A stretch of 64,000 nucleotides of DNA from Chloroflexota bacterium (GCA_016208315.1 JACQYF010000018.1:25291-89290), one strand, 5' to 3'. Numbered from the stretch's first letter, positions 8,028 through 17,149 are shown. Program-made: numbers and translations. The notes: generated by a model from the letters alone, not told the origin.

Positions 8028-8564
8028 TCACGGCATCCGATATTCCCAGCCGGGGCACCACTCAAACTCGGCCGCGACAAGGTCTTCGAGTGAGACGCCG
8101 TTGAGATAGTGCTCTAACGCCCACCGCGTCGCCACATGACCGATCACCAGCACGCGTGCCCCTTTCCAGCGTAGCCCAAGATCATCCAGAAAGCGTCCAA
8201 CTCGGTGTACGGCTTGCCGCCAACTTTCGCCACCCGGATAGGGTTGGTCGAGATGCTGCCGTCGGTTGGGATGGAGTTCGGCCGTTGGCATCCCATTCTG
8301 ATCGCCATAGTCACATTCTCTCAAGCGCCAGTCGAGGAGAATCGGTATGGGCGTATCCTCAAAGGCGATTTCGGCGGTCTCTACGGCGCGTCGGAGGTCG
8401 GATGTAAATACGGTGTGGATTCCATCCTGGCGCCGGCGCTGGCCGAGGTCTTTTGCCAACCTACGCCCTTGCTCCGAGAGCCGCCCGTGATGCCAGCCGC
8501 TCGCAACGCCACGCTCATTATCTTCGCTTATCGAATGTGTTTCGAAGACGATCTGTATGGTCAT
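8028..8564 (-). CDS. histidine phosphatase superfamily protein with variant ETHS motif
   Basis: About 178 residues from ATG 8564 (GTG 8579 also possible). The fold is recognisable from TVFTSDLRRAVETAEI, the acid loop RLRECDYGDQNG, and VLVIGHVATRWALEHYL with the second catalytic His. The usual N-terminal RHG is replaced by ETHS within VFETHSISEDNERG. This variant motif keeps the His but loses the preceding Arg. It occurs in a recognised branch of the superfamily, so the enzyme may still be active. It is first in a pair with the HIT gene. Confidence 0.85.
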   Translation of the reverse strand: MTIQIVFETHSISEDNERGVASGWHHGRLSEQGRRLAKDLGQRRRQDGIHTVFTSDLRRAVETAEIAFEDTPIPILLDWRLRECDYGDQNGMPTAELHPNRRQHLDQPYPGGESWRQAVHRVGRFLDDLGLRWKGARVLVIGHVATRWALEHYLNGVSLEDLVAAEFEWCPGWEYRMP

Positions 8565-8602
8565 GGCACTGCTTGTCACCCGTCACCCGCCACTCGCCAC
8601 CT

Positions 8603-9946
8603 TTACGGCGTCTGTCCCAGCGCGCGGTTCACGCGCTGCACCGTGCGAGATAGCGCCGCGGTTGGGTCGGCGCCGGTGGCGACCGCGGTCCACAGCTCGA
8701 CGATGGCCGCGTCAATGTTGGCTGCGTCCTTCACCGTGGGAATGCCGCGACCGGTGGGGAGTGGATTGATCAGGTTGTTGATGGATGCCAGCGGCAAGCC
8801 CAAGGGCGGATCGGCGGCGAGCAGGGACGGCGCAGAGAGTCGCACGGGAATCCCGAAGCTCACGCGCGACCAACGCGCGCTCTGCTCCGGCGTCGCGAGC
8901 CAGCGCGCAAACAGCCACGCGGCGCGCTCGCGCTCTGGCGATGTTCTAAAGATCGCGATGTTTTCGCCAAAGAGAACGGTGACCGCGCGGTCCGGGTCTT
9001 GCTGCGGAATGGTCGCAATGCCCCATTCCAAGTTGCTCCCGGCTTTGCTGACGGCTACCGTGACGGCGCTAACGTCGTTCGTCGTTCCAAACCAGAATGC
9101 GGCGTTGCCTTGCGCGAACTCATCGCGGGCACTGTCCGCGCTGGCGGCGAGATAGCCAGCGTCGCCCTTGCTCAACGCCGCGATCAGTTGCAGCAATCTC
9201 AGCGTCGCAGCGGAACCCAACTGTGAGCCGGTCTGCATGTCATTCAAAACGCTGCCCCCTTGACTGAACAACAGGGCGTAGAAAACCGTCGCGTCCGGCC
9301 ACATGACCCAGCCGCGCACGCTGTTGCGCGTCGCGCTCCGCACGGCCGCGCCAAACTCGTCCCACGTGCGCGGCGGCGCGTTGAATTTGGCCGCGCGCAG
9401 CAGACCGGCATTGTAATAGAGGGCCACCGCGCGCGCGTCAAACGGAAATGAATACAGACGATTGCCTAGTTCGGGAAAGCGGCCAATCTCCAGCGCGCCG
9501 GGGAGCAGATCGCCGCGCTCCTCGGCGCTCAACCCCAGTGACGGGTCGTTCAAGAACGAATCGAGATTCACCAGCGCCTCGCGGCGCGCAAAATCCGCAA
9601 TCGGGCGCGGGCCGGCAATCACAAAATCCGGCGTCTGGTTGAGCGCCAGCGCGGCGATTCCTTGACGCAAGAGGTCGCCGTCGTTGCTCTTGCCCTCGGC
9701 GCGGACGGTGATCCACGGGTATACCTTTTTAAAGTCACTCGCGAAGGCGTTGAGCTGCGCGCGGGACGCGCCGGTCTGCGTGTGCCAGAAAGTGATCGTG
9801 ACGGGCGATTGGGCCGAGTTGGAAGGAACGGGCGTGGCGGCCGGCGGCGCGCCAAGCTTGCAGGCGGTCAGCCCGAAAAGCGCGAACAGCGCAACCACAC
9901 ATAATCCGCATCGTTGAACGGCGACAACGAACCTTCGTTGGTTCAT
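8603..9946 (-). CDS. ABC-type extracellular sugar-binding lipoprotein
   Basis: The 447-residue product begins at ATG 9946. A lipoprotein signal ends in LFGLTAC with Cys29 as the lipidated residue, followed by a Pro/Ser-rich linker. The mature part shows the family-1 solute-binding pattern: VTITFWHTQTG at its start, PDFVIAGPRPIADF, LYSFPFDARAVALYYNAGLL and WLFARWLATPEQ. It should bind an oligosaccharide or glycerol-phosphate-type ligand outside the membrane. No permease or ATPase gene is adjacent, so the transporter partners must be elsewhere or the protein acts alone. Confidence 0.88.
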   Translation of the reverse strand: MNQRRFVVAVQRCGLCVVALFALFGLTACKLGAPPAATPVPSNSAQSPVTITFWHTQTGASRAQLNAFASDFKKVYPWITVRAEGKSNDGDLLRQGIAALALNQTPDFVIAGPRPIADFARREALVNLDSFLNDPSLGLSAEERGDLLPGALEIGRFPELGNRLYSFPFDARAVALYYNAGLLRAAKFNAPPRTWDEFGAAVRSATRNSVRGWVMWPDATVFYALLFSQGGSVLNDMQTGSQLGSAATLRLLQLIAALSKGDAGYLAASADSARDEFAQGNAAFWFGTTNDVSAVTVAVSKAGSNLEWGIATIPQQDPDRAVTVLFGENIAIFRTSPERERAAWLFARWLATPEQSARWSRVSFGIPVRLSAPSLLAADPPLGLPLASINNLINPLPTGRGIPTVKDAANIDAAIVELWTAVATGADPTAALSRTVQRVNRALGQTP

Positions 9947-9980
9947 AGTGACACCCCGCCTCACCCCCTACCCCCTCGGT

Positions 9981-10034
9981 CCCCCTCCCCCCTCTCCTGA
10001 TTTTGAAGTTCAAATCAGGAGAGGGGGGAGGGGG
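9981..10034. repeat. CT/GA-rich 23-bp-stem palindrome
   Basis: Perfect 23-bp arms (9981-10003 and 10012-10034) combine CCCCCTCCCCC with CTCTCCTGATTT and their complements. It is an intergenic sister of the copy within the URO-D-like gene. It may terminate the upstream glycosyltransferase transcript. Confidence 0.92.
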
Positions 10035-10061
10035 AAGGGGAAGGAGGGTGAGGTATCCCGA

Positions 10062-11207
10062 TTATATCCCCGTTTCGCGCGAGGTCAAAATGTCGTCGAG
10101 GATGGCGGCGATGTCGAGCGCGGCGCCGGGACGCGCCAATTCGCGCGCCCGCGCCGAAAAACGGGCGAGCGTGTCGTTGATCGGCATCAGCCATTCACCG
10201 AGCGTCCGCGCGATCTCTTCCGGCTCTTCGCGCAGCAAGCCGACCCCGCTCTGCTCTACGAACGTGACATTGCCCGATTCCTGTCCCGGCAAATAGCCGT
10301 TCAGCAAAATCGGCAGGCCGCACGCCAAACCCTCCATGATCGTCCCCGGGCCGGCTTTGGTGATGAGCACATCCGCGGCGTGCATCCAATCGGGCATGTT
10401 CGTCACAAAACCCTGCACGCTCACCGGAATTTCCCAGTCGGTCGCGTCGAGTTTTTCTTTGAGGGTCTTGTTGCGGCCCGCGATGACGACGAGCTGGAGC
10501 GGCAAACGGGCTTGGGCGATCGCGCGCGCGGTCTCGTACACCTTGCCCATCCCCTCGCCGCCGCCGACCATGAGCGCGGTCATCTTGTCCGGTACGAGGC
10601 CGAGCTGGGCGCGCTGTTCGGCTTTGCCTTTGCCGCGCGCGAGAAATTTCAAACTGACCGGCAGTCCCACCACGCGCAATTTTTCGCCGGGCACGCCATA
10701 ACGCCGCGCGCCAGCGTCCGTGCCCGCGGTCGGCACGAGCGTAAGATCAGCTTTAGGATCGAACCACAGACCGTGCGCGGTAAAAAGGTCGGTTACCACC
10801 ACGACGAAGGGCGCGTGGGAGCCGATCGCGCGGAGCGAACGGCGCGCGTGCGCGGTGAGCAGCGGGTGAACGCTAACGACCAGATCGGGTGTTTCGGCGC
10901 GCAGCACGCGCCGCAAGCGAATGCCGATCATCACGTCGAGCAGCGGCTGCGCCGAACGAATCACCGGCGGCCGATTGGTCGAGCGGAAGCCGACATCCCA
11001 CAGCGGCTCGGCGTAGGTGACGACAGGCAAATACCAATCGGGCATGTGGTTGAAGGGCGGCAGGGCCGCGCGCGCGATCGCATCCACGAGCTGGGTCGCG
11101 TACTTGCCGGGGAACTCGCGTTCGAGCGCATCTACGATCGCTTGCGCCGCGCTGCGATGTCCGCCGCCGGTATCGGACATTAGAAAGAGGATGCGTTTTG
11201 GCGTCAT
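10062..11207 (-). CDS. MurG/MGDG-synthase-like glycosyltransferase (GT28)
   Basis: The 381-residue product starts at ATG 11207, overlapping the MFS stop codon as ATGA. The N-terminal motif ILFLMSDTGGGHRSAA is the acceptor-domain loop of diacylglycerol glycosyltransferases (MGDG synthase, UgtP). The C-terminal half has MVGGGEGMG, VQGFVTNMPDWMHAADVLITKAGPGT and LPILLNGYLPGQE, the UDP-sugar binding region. It probably adds hexose to diacylglycerol at the inner membrane face. The coupled MFS gene could export or flip a related glycolipid or drug; that link is inference. Confidence 0.88.
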   Translation of the reverse strand: MTPKRILFLMSDTGGGHRSAAQAIVDALEREFPGKYATQLVDAIARAALPPFNHMPDWYLPVVTYAEPLWDVGFRSTNRPPVIRSAQPLLDVMIGIRLRRVLRAETPDLVVSVHPLLTAHARRSLRAIGSHAPFVVVVTDLFTAHGLWFDPKADLTLVPTAGTDAGARRYGVPGEKLRVVGLPVSLKFLARGKGKAEQRAQLGLVPDKMTALMVGGGEGMGKVYETARAIAQARLPLQLVVIAGRNKTLKEKLDATDWEIPVSVQGFVTNMPDWMHAADVLITKAGPGTIMEGLACGLPILLNGYLPGQESGNVTFVEQSGVGLLREEPEEIARTLGEWLMPINDTLARFSARARELARPGAALDIAAILDDILTSRETGI

Positions 11208-12580
11208 GGGCGCGGGCTGTGCGAGGAATCGGCGGGCAGTTCGGAGCGTGACGAGGGCGCGAGGCGTTTGGGTGAACCGCTCCAGAACAGATTCAGGACC
11301 GCGAGCGCGATAATGAAAATCGCGATGACCAACGTGACGCGCGGAATCCCGTAAATATCGGCCAGGTTGCCGATGAAGAGGATGGGCACGATGCCGACCG
11401 CGTTGCCGAGCGTGAATTGGACGGCGAGCACGCGCCCGCGCACCGTATCGTTGGATTCTTCCTGCACGACCGTCTGGGCGGGAATATTCATCAGCGCCAT
11501 CGCCATGCCCGTGAGGAGCGCGAACGCCATGATGCTCGCGGTCGTCGAGATGACGAGTTCGGGATACGCGCGGAAGAGCGGCCGGTCGAAGGGTCCGCCG
11601 CCGCCGCCGGCCCACGCCAGCCCCGCGAGCGCCAGCCCCATGCCAAAAATGCCGATGCTTGACAAGATGGGGCGCGGCACGCGGTGCCCGTAGCGGCCAA
11701 TCGCGATGCTCGCAAGTAACATGCCGAGACCCGCAGGCCAAAAGACATAGGTCGCGTCTTCCGCCGATAGACCCAGCACGCGGGTCGCGTAGCCGGGCGC
11801 GAGGACGACCATCATCATCGTCAGCGCGGAAACGAGCGCGAGCTGGAACAGCGCGATCAGTATCATCCGGTGCGTGATCGCAAAATGCCAGCCCTCGTGA
11901 ATCTCGTGCCACGCGCGGCGCAGCGCCGAAACGCCATCCATGCTCGCCGTGCGCAAGGTGCGATCGCGCGGAATGAGCGCGACGAGGATGGTCGCGGCGA
12001 CGTACATCGCGGTCGCGCCCCAGAGTGCGCCGCTGATGCCCAGGAGCTTGACGGCGAGCGGCGCAAGGATGATGAGTCCGAGGATTTGCGAGGCGGTGAA
12101 AGTGATCGTAAACAGCGAATTGGCGGGCAAGAGATTATCGGAGCGGACGAGGAGCGGGATGGTCGCGCCCTCGGCGGGAGCGAAGAACTGTCCGATGGCC
12201 GAGGTGAGAAAAACGAGAATGTAGATTTCGACGAGAAACGCCGTCTCGCTCAGCCGGCTCGTAAGCAGAACCGAGGCAAGCAGAGCGAGCAGCGCGCCCG
12301 TGAGAATGCGCAGCGCGTTCGAAGCCAAGAGAATATACTTTTTCGAGACGCGGTCAACCACCAGTCCCGCCAGCGCGCTGAGCAATATGGCGGGCAGACT
12401 AAAGGCGATCGTCACGGCCGAGAGTTGGGCGCTCGACCCGGTAATCTCTTCGATCAAAATGACTTGGAGGAAGAACGAACCGTTGAGGGCGGTATTGGAG
12501 AGGATCTGCGCCATCCACAGCGCGAGGAAATGGCGATTGCGGAGGACCGAAGCATAGCCGCGCGGACTGTACGATTCCAT
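11204..12580 (-). CDS. MFS transporter
   Basis: The 458-residue membrane protein has about twelve hydrophobic helices. The MFS loop signature appears as GLVVDRVSKKYIL between helices 2 and 3, and EESNDTVRGRVLAVQFTLGN precedes the last helices. It resembles the MFS_3 group (macrolide efflux, enterobactin exporter-like). The C-terminus is a short Ser/Pro-rich tail. It is the first gene of a two-gene operon, its stop overlapping the start of the glycosyltransferase. The substrate is unknown. Confidence 0.9.
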   Translation of the reverse strand: MESYSPRGYASVLRNRHFLALWMAQILSNTALNGSFFLQVILIEEITGSSAQLSAVTIAFSLPAILLSALAGLVVDRVSKKYILLASNALRILTGALLALLASVLLTSRLSETAFLVEIYILVFLTSAIGQFFAPAEGATIPLLVRSDNLLPANSLFTITFTASQILGLIILAPLAVKLLGISGALWGATAMYVAATILVALIPRDRTLRTASMDGVSALRRAWHEIHEGWHFAITHRMILIALFQLALVSALTMMMVVLAPGYATRVLGLSAEDATYVFWPAGLGMLLASIAIGRYGHRVPRPILSSIGIFGMGLALAGLAWAGGGGGPFDRPLFRAYPELVISTTASIMAFALLTGMAMALMNIPAQTVVQEESNDTVRGRVLAVQFTLGNAVGIVPILFIGNLADIYGIPRVTLVIAIFIIALAVLNLFWSGSPKRLAPSSRSELPADSSHSPRP

Positions 12581-12601
12581 CGGGTTCCTTGGAGCAAAGA
12601 T

Positions 12602-12700
12602 AGTGAACAGCCAACAGTCAACAGTGAACAGTCAACAGTCAACAGTCAACAGTCAACGGTGTTCAGAAACTGTTCACTGTTTACTGCTTACTGTTCACTG
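12602..12700. repeat. CAGTGAA/CAGTCAA heptamers with inverted copies
   Basis: About eight CAGTCAA or CAGTGAA units are followed by inverted TTCACTG/TTACTG units, so the tract can fold back on itself. It separates DUF951 from the MFS gene and supplies the stop region of DUF951. Confidence 0.93.
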
Positions 12701-12891
12701 ACCATGCCGCGCCGCACGAACGTCTTGACGCGTTTTTCGAATTCGCGACGGGGGAGCAGGACGCGGTGTCCGCACGTCGCGCAGACCATGCCAATGTCCG
12801 CGCCGAGCCGGACGACCTGCCATTCGTAACCGCCGCACGGATGGGGCTTGCGCAATCGCACCACATCGCCCATTCGAATTTCTAGCACCAT
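12688..12891 (-). CDS. DUF951 family small protein
   Basis: The 67-residue product from ATG 12891 matches the DUF951 pattern: [17 protein letters not shown], then [22 protein letters not shown]. The conserved Cys and the CxxC suggest a zinc-binding SH3-like fold. Function is not established. The family is common in Firmicutes and Chloroflexota. The last few residues lie in the adjacent repeat tract. Confidence 0.88.
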   Translation of the reverse strand: MVLEIRMGDVVRLRKPHPCGGYEWQVVRLGADIGMVCATCGHRVLLPRREFEKRVKTFVRRGMVSEQ

Positions 12892-12920
12892 GCGGGCATT
12901 ATATCTGGAAAGTATGGGGT

Positions 12921-13013
12921 ACACAAGTATACAGGTACACAGGTAAACAGGTAAACAGGTAAACAGGTAGACACGGCACTTGTTTACCTGTTTACCTGTT
13001 TACCTGTATACTT
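12921..13013. repeat. AAACAGGT octamer array with inverted TTTACCTG array
   Basis: Four or more copies of ACAGGTAA/ACAGGTAC are mirrored by tandem TTTACCTG units, forming a hairpin-capable tract between DUF951 and the transglycosylase gene. A related array is at 45245-45340. Confidence 0.93.
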
Positions 13014-13785
13014 GCTGATACGTCCTCCAATTGCTGTACACCAACCGGATGTAGAGGTTCGTTTCGCTTAACTCGATTTCCTCGACGGCGAAATCGAGGT
13101 CGGGCTGCTGCCATCTTTGCGCGCGGCTGGTGCCGGCGTTGTACGCGGCGAGCGCCCAGACCGGCTCAGTAAAGCGTTTCAGGTCCTGCGCGAAATACCA
13201 CACGCCGAACCGGATGCTGATGTACGGCAAGTACAATTGGTCGAGCGTAAAGTTCTTGGCACCCAGGCGCTGCGCGATATCGCGCGCCGTGCTGGGGATG
13301 ATTTGGCCCAGCCCGCGCGCGTCCGCCGAAGAAGTCGCCCACGGGTTAAAGGCGCTCTCTTGCCGAATCAAGGCAAAGTACAGCAGCGGGTCTACCTGAT
13401 TCGTCTTGGCTTCGGCGAGAACGAGGTCGCCGTAATAGGTGGGATAGCGCAGCATCCCAAGCAGGCGCGGGGCGGCCGGCGCGCCCGCGGCGTCGGCCAA
13501 TCGGGCGATTTTTTCCGCGCTGTCCATCGAATGCGAAAAGAGGTTATTGTCGCGCAAGTAGAGCGCGAGCGCGTAGAGCGCGGAGGCGTCTTCCTGTTTG
13601 GCGGCGATCAACGACGTGAACTCGCGTCGCGCCTCGACCGTGCGGTCCAGCCGCAGCAATTCCGCGCCGCGCCGGAAACGCAAATCGCCGCGCGTCGCCG
13701 CGTCCAAAGTTCCGAGTACGTTCGTCCCCTTGCTCCAGCCGGCCAACCATTTATCAAAGTCGGCGCGGTCGGTGGGATTATCCAT
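13000..13785 (-). CDS. lytic transglycosylase (SLT) domain, 3' part of an interrupted gene
   Basis: 261 residues: a helical TPR-like lead followed by the SLT catalytic domain. It has ALIRQESAFNPWATSSADARGLGQI, with the catalytic Glu in RQES, then ALAAYNAGTSRAQRW. The reading frame is open well upstream of the ATG at 13785. It matches the expected continuation of the TPR lipoprotein gene (LWRQAAALAPTYYQWRAQDLL), which lies in another frame. The two are almost certainly one gene split by a small frame-changing deletion or a sequence error near 13885. If real, this ORF lacks its own signal peptide. Confidence 0.75.
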   Translation of the reverse strand: MDNPTDRADFDKWLAGWSKGTNVLGTLDAATRGDLRFRRGAELLRLDRTVEARREFTSLIAAKQEDASALYALALYLRDNNLFSHSMDSAEKIARLADAAGAPAAPRLLGMLRYPTYYGDLVLAEAKTNQVDPLLYFALIRQESAFNPWATSSADARGLGQIIPSTARDIAQRLGAKNFTLDQLYLPYISIRFGVWYFAQDLKRFTEPVWALAAYNAGTSRAQRWQQPDLDFAVEEIELSETNLYIRLVYSNWRTYQQVYR

Positions 13786-13829
13786 CGCATAGCGCGCGGC
13801 ATCGTAACTGATGGTCGTCTTGGGCGGAT

Positions 13830-15260
13830 TCAGCAGGTCTTGCGCGCGCCACTGGTAATAGGTCGGCGCAAGCGCCGCGGCCTGCCGCCATAATCTTTGA
13901 CGAGCGCCTGCCAGTGCGTCATCGCAGTCTTGTAATCCTTGAGGCGATAATGCTCGTAACCCGCCATAAAGAGCGCGGTAGACGCGTTTTCGCGCGTCGG
14001 ATATTTCGACTGAACTTCCGCATAGGCATTCGCCGCATCGCTATAACGCTTGACGCGGTCGAGGAGCTGCGCGGCGCGCCAGAGCGCATCATCCGCCAAG
14101 GCATCGTCCGGGATCGTCGCGGCCAATTTCTTGTACGTCGCGACGGCCTCGTCCACTTTGCCGAGAAGGCCCTGCGCGCTCGCCTTGCCCAAGTACGCCT
14201 CCGCGACGCGTTTGTCCTTCGGCAGGGTCTTAATGATGATGTCGAACTCGGCCATCGCTTGCGAATACGCGGCCTTGCGCGCGTAGGCGCTGCCGATATA
14301 GTAACGCGCCTCGCCCTCGCGCGGCGCATCGGATTTCAAATGGTTTTGGAACGCAGTAATGGCCGGATCGTTCGCGTTGGCGTAATAGTCTACCAGGCCG
14401 CGCTGGAAATCGTCCACCGCGATATTGCGATTGAGCAGATCAATGAGCGACTTGTACGCGCCCGGCTGTTCGGGATATTTGACGAACGGCTCGGTCCAGC
14501 GTGCGATGGCCTCGTCCAACTGCCCCGCCGCCGCGTACGACTCGCCCGCGCGCAAGTACAAATCGGCGCGGGTGCGCGCGTCGGTCGCAAAGGCGAGCGC
14601 GGCATCGTAGCGCGCCGCGGCGAGCGCGGGCTGCCCGCGGCCCGAGTAGACGTCGGCGACGCGCATCAGGATGTTGATTTTGTTCGAGGTCGAAAGATTG
14701 GGGTCTTGCAGCGCGAGGTCATATTGAGCGATCGCGTTCGCGCCATCGCCCGCGATCACCATCAGGTCGGCAATCGTCGCGTCCGTATCGCCCACGAGGG
14801 TGGGGCTGAGATCGCGATAGATTTTCAGGTGTGCGAACGCGTTCGGATAATCCTTGAGGGCGCGGTAAGCATCGGCGAGAAAATAGTGCGTTTCGGGCGC
14901 GTGCGCGCCGTCGGGGTTGGCTTGGAGATACGCGTTCAGCGCGGCCGCGGCGCGCTCGTCGTCATTGTAAAGCCAGTACGCTTCGCCCAGGCGAAACTGC
15001 GCTTCGGGCGCGGGATTGGAATTGAGCGTCGTTTGGAACGCGGCGATCGCGCGCGCATAATCGCCGTTGCGCCGCGCCATCATCCCTTGCGAAAAAGGAT
15101 CGGGGCCAAAGACAAAGGCAGGGGTCGCAGTCGGTTCGGGCGTGGCAGTGGGCGAAACGGTCGGTTCGGGAATCGGTGTTGCGGTTGGTTCGGCAAGCGC
15201 GGAGCACGCGGTCAGCAAGAGCGCGAGTTCGAGTATGACTAGCCATTTCTTGAATTGCAT
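13830..15260 (-). CDS. TPR lipoprotein, 5' part of an interrupted transglycosylase gene
   Basis: 476 residues from ATG 15260. A lipoprotein signal (ALLLTAC, Cys19) is followed by a Thr/Pro/Glu linker and then many TPR-like helices (RNGDYARAIAAFQ, AQFRLGEAYWLYNDDERAA and so on). The final about 20 residues (GGRPRRLRRPITSGARKTC) are out-of-frame translation. At nucleotide level the sequence there encodes the helical segment preceding an SLT domain in the next frame. It is an Slt70-like architecture, so the original product was probably a surface lipoprotein transglycosylase. Confidence 0.75.
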   Translation of the reverse strand: MQFKKWLVILELALLLTACSALAEPTATPIPEPTVSPTATPEPTATPAFVFGPDPFSQGMMARRNGDYARAIAAFQTTLNSNPAPEAQFRLGEAYWLYNDDERAAAALNAYLQANPDGAHAPETHYFLADAYRALKDYPNAFAHLKIYRDLSPTLVGDTDATIADLMVIAGDGANAIAQYDLALQDPNLSTSNKINILMRVADVYSGRGQPALAAARYDAALAFATDARTRADLYLRAGESYAAAGQLDEAIARWTEPFVKYPEQPGAYKSLIDLLNRNIAVDDFQRGLVDYYANANDPAITAFQNHLKSDAPREGEARYYIGSAYARKAAYSQAMAEFDIIIKTLPKDKRVAEAYLGKASAQGLLGKVDEAVATYKKLAATIPDDALADDALWRAAQLLDRVKRYSDAANAYAEVQSKYPTRENASTALFMAGYEHYRLKDYKTAMTHWQALVKDYGGRPRRLRRPITSGARKTC

Positions 15261-15268
15261 GTGCGCGT

Positions 15269-15274
15269 AGTATA
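15269..15274 (-). promoter_or_regulatory. -10 box of the TPR lipoprotein gene
   Basis: TATACT lies 8 nt before the ATG at 15260, with a weak -35 (TTGCGA) 18 nt upstream of it. The transcript would have almost no leader. It sits back to back with the rfbC promoter. Confidence 0.5.
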
Positions 15275-15311
15275 ACACAGACCGGCGCGGTTTCGCAAAC
15301 CTGACGGGGTG

Positions 15312-15320
15312 TGATATACT
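15312..15320 (+). promoter_or_regulatory. extended -10 promoter of rfbC
   Basis: TGATATACT is an extended -10 element. The -35 is poor (TTCGCA, 17-nt spacing). The start codon at 15354 is preceded by AGAGGA. Confidence 0.55.
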
Positions 15321-15353
15321 AGGGATATTATCGCCCAAGAGGAACACTCACTC

Positions 15354-15923
15354 ATGCCATTTCGCTTTCGGAAATTAGAGCTTGGCGGACTGGTTCTGAT
15401 CGAACCGTCCACGCAGCGTGACGCGCGCGGTTTTTTTCGAGAAACTTACAAGCAATCCGAGTTCGCGGCGAACGGAATCGCGGCGGTGTTTGTTCAAGAC
15501 AATTATTCGTTCTCGGCGCGCGGCGTGCTCCGCGGGCTGCACTATCAAAAGCACCCGCAAGCGCAGGGCAAGTTAGTGGCTGTCGGCAAGGGTGAGATTT
15601 TTGACGTGGCCGTAGATATTCGTCGCGGCTCGCCGACGTATGCCCGGTGGCTCGGCGAAATCTTGTCGGCGGAAAACGGCTGCATGTTGTACGTTCCGCC
15701 CGGCTTCGCGCACGGCTTTTGCGTGCTGAGCGACGAGGCCGCGGTGACGTACAAAGTGACTGCCGAGTACGCGCCGGAATTGGACCGCGGCATCATTTGG
15801 AACGATCCCGAAATCGGAATCGAATGGCCGGTCACGAACCCGAGTTTGTCGCCCAAAGATGCGGGGCTGCCGCTGCTGAAATCGGCGGAGAATAATTTTG
15901 AGTTTGAAAGGATAAGTGAATGA
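15354..15923 (+). CDS. rfbC: dTDP-4-dehydrorhamnose 3,5-epimerase
   Basis: The 189-residue cupin enzyme catalyses the third step of dTDP-L-rhamnose synthesis. The signatures are RDARGFFRETY, the catalytic base His63 in VLRGLHYQ, and LYVPPGFAHGF. No other rhamnose gene is nearby. It overlaps TIGR00300 by ATGA and is part of a plus-strand run rfbC-TIGR00300-tilS-alr. Confidence 0.93.
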   Translation: MPFRFRKLELGGLVLIEPSTQRDARGFFRETYKQSEFAANGIAAVFVQDNYSFSARGVLRGLHYQKHPQAQGKLVAVGKGEIFDVAVDIRRGSPTYARWLGEILSAENGCMLYVPPGFAHGFCVLSDEAAVTYKVTAEYAPELDRGIIWNDPEIGIEWPVTNPSLSPKDAGLPLLKSAENNFEFERISE

Positions 15924-17149
15924 ACGGGTTTAGCGAAGAGATTACGCTCGAGGGTCACATCATTGACTCGTTGATCTTGCCCAAAGTTTGGGGCGCGGTG
16001 ATGGACCTCGGCGGCGAGTTTGAGATTCAGGAACTGCGGATCGGTCGCCGCAAGGACGAGCCATCGTTCATGCGGCTGAAAATCTCCGCCGACAGCGACA
16101 AACGCCTGCACTTGATTCTGAACGAGTTGCAGGATTTCGGCGCGGAACTTGTTTCGCGCGAGGACGTACACACCGAACCCGTGCCCGCAGACGGCGTGCT
16201 GCCGGACGATTTCTACTCGACGACGCACTTGCCGACGCAAGTTCGTCTGAACGGAAAGTGGGTAGACGTGCAGGCCACCGAAATGGATTTGGTGATCGTC
16301 GTGGACCGCGCGAACGCCCGCGCCCGGATGATCCCGATGGCGGACGTGCGCCAGGGCGAACAGATCGCGGTGGGGCACGGCGGCATTCGCGTCATTCCCA
16401 TGCAGCGTTCGCGTTCGCGCGAAATTTTCTCATTTATGGGCAGCGATGTCTCTTCGGAAAAACCGAAACGATTGGTGATCGAGGAAATCGCGCGGCAAAT
16501 GAAAGAGACCCGCGCGCGCAAGGGCAAGATTCTCGTCGTCGCCGGCCCGGCCATCGTCCACAGCGGCGCGGGGCAATACCTCGCGCGCATCATTCACGCG
16601 GGATACGTGCAGGCGCTCTTTGGCGGCAACGCGATCGCCGCGCACGACGTCGAGTCGGCCCTGTTGGGCACTTCGCTTGGAACGGCGCTGCACAGCGGCG
16701 AAGCGGTCGAGGGGGGACACCGTCATCACATGGTCGCGATCAACGCGATCCGGCGCGCGGGCGGGCTGCGCCAGGCAGTCGAGCAGGGCATTTTGCGCGA
16801 AGGCATCATGTACGAGTGCATTTGCCAGAACGTCGAATTGGTGCTCGCGGGTTCGGTGCGCGACGACGGCCCGCTGCCGGACGTGATCACCGACATGGGC
16901 GAGGCTCAGCGGCGGATGCGCGCGGCCGTGCAAGGCGCCGAGATGGCGCTGATGATCGCGACGATGCTGCACTCGATTGCGACCGGCAACATGCTGCCCG
17001 CGTCCACCAAGATCGTCGCGGTGGACATCAACCCGGCGGTCGTCACCAAGTTGGCCGACCGCGGAACGTTCCAGGCGTTAGGGTTAGTCACGGATGCCGA
17101 GCTGTTCATGCGGGAGTTGGCGGAGGCGTTGGGGGTGAATGGGGTTTGA
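15920..17149 (+). CDS. TIGR00300 / LOR-SDH family protein, ornithine-cyclodeaminase-like
   Basis: The 409-residue protein has the N-terminal LOR/SDH-type domain (LEGHIIDSLILPKVWGAVMDLGG), then a Rossmann-like half with KILVVAGPAIVHSGAG, GNAIAAHDVE and GHRHHMVAINAIRRAGG. The family is shared by archaea and cyanobacteria, where members (MMP1218, the C-terminal part of ArgZ/AgrE) act as ornithine cyclodeaminases unrelated in sequence to the classical enzyme. Conversion of ornithine to proline is therefore likely. The start overlaps the rfbC stop (ATGA), and tilS follows without a gap. Confidence 0.85.
   Translation: MNGFSEEITLEGHIIDSLILPKVWGAVMDLGGEFEIQELRIGRRKDEPSFMRLKISADSDKRLHLILNELQDFGAELVSREDVHTEPVPADGVLPDDFYSTTHLPTQVRLNGKWVDVQATEMDLVIVVDRANARARMIPMADVRQGEQIAVGHGGIRVIPMQRSRSREIFSFMGSDVSSEKPKRLVIEEIARQMKETRARKGKILVVAGPAIVHSGAGQYLARIIHAGYVQALFGGNAIAAHDVESALLGTSLGTALHSGEAVEGGHRHHMVAINAIRRAGGLRQAVEQGILREGIMYECICQNVELVLAGSVRDDGPLPDVITDMGEAQRRMRAAVQGAEMALMIATMLHSIATGNMLPASTKIVAVDINPAVVTKLADRGTFQALGLVTDAELFMRELAEALGVNGV

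Noticed and set aside
9955..10060. Reading the CT/GA-rich palindrome as a mobile element end
   Set aside because: No transposase or target duplication is seen. Two sister copies with different arms argue for a repeat family, not an insertion sequence.
11208..11912. A long open frame continuing upstream of the GT28 glycosyltransferase, which would give a 616-residue protein
   Set aside because: The extra part is Arg-rich antisense-type composition lying over the MFS gene. The conserved N-terminus ILFLMSDTGGGH begins at ATG 11207, which overlaps the MFS stop.
12921..13013. Regular repeats that could suggest a CRISPR array
   Set aside because: Units are 7-9 nt, tandem without unique spacers, and mirrored into hairpins. 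No cas genes are in the window.
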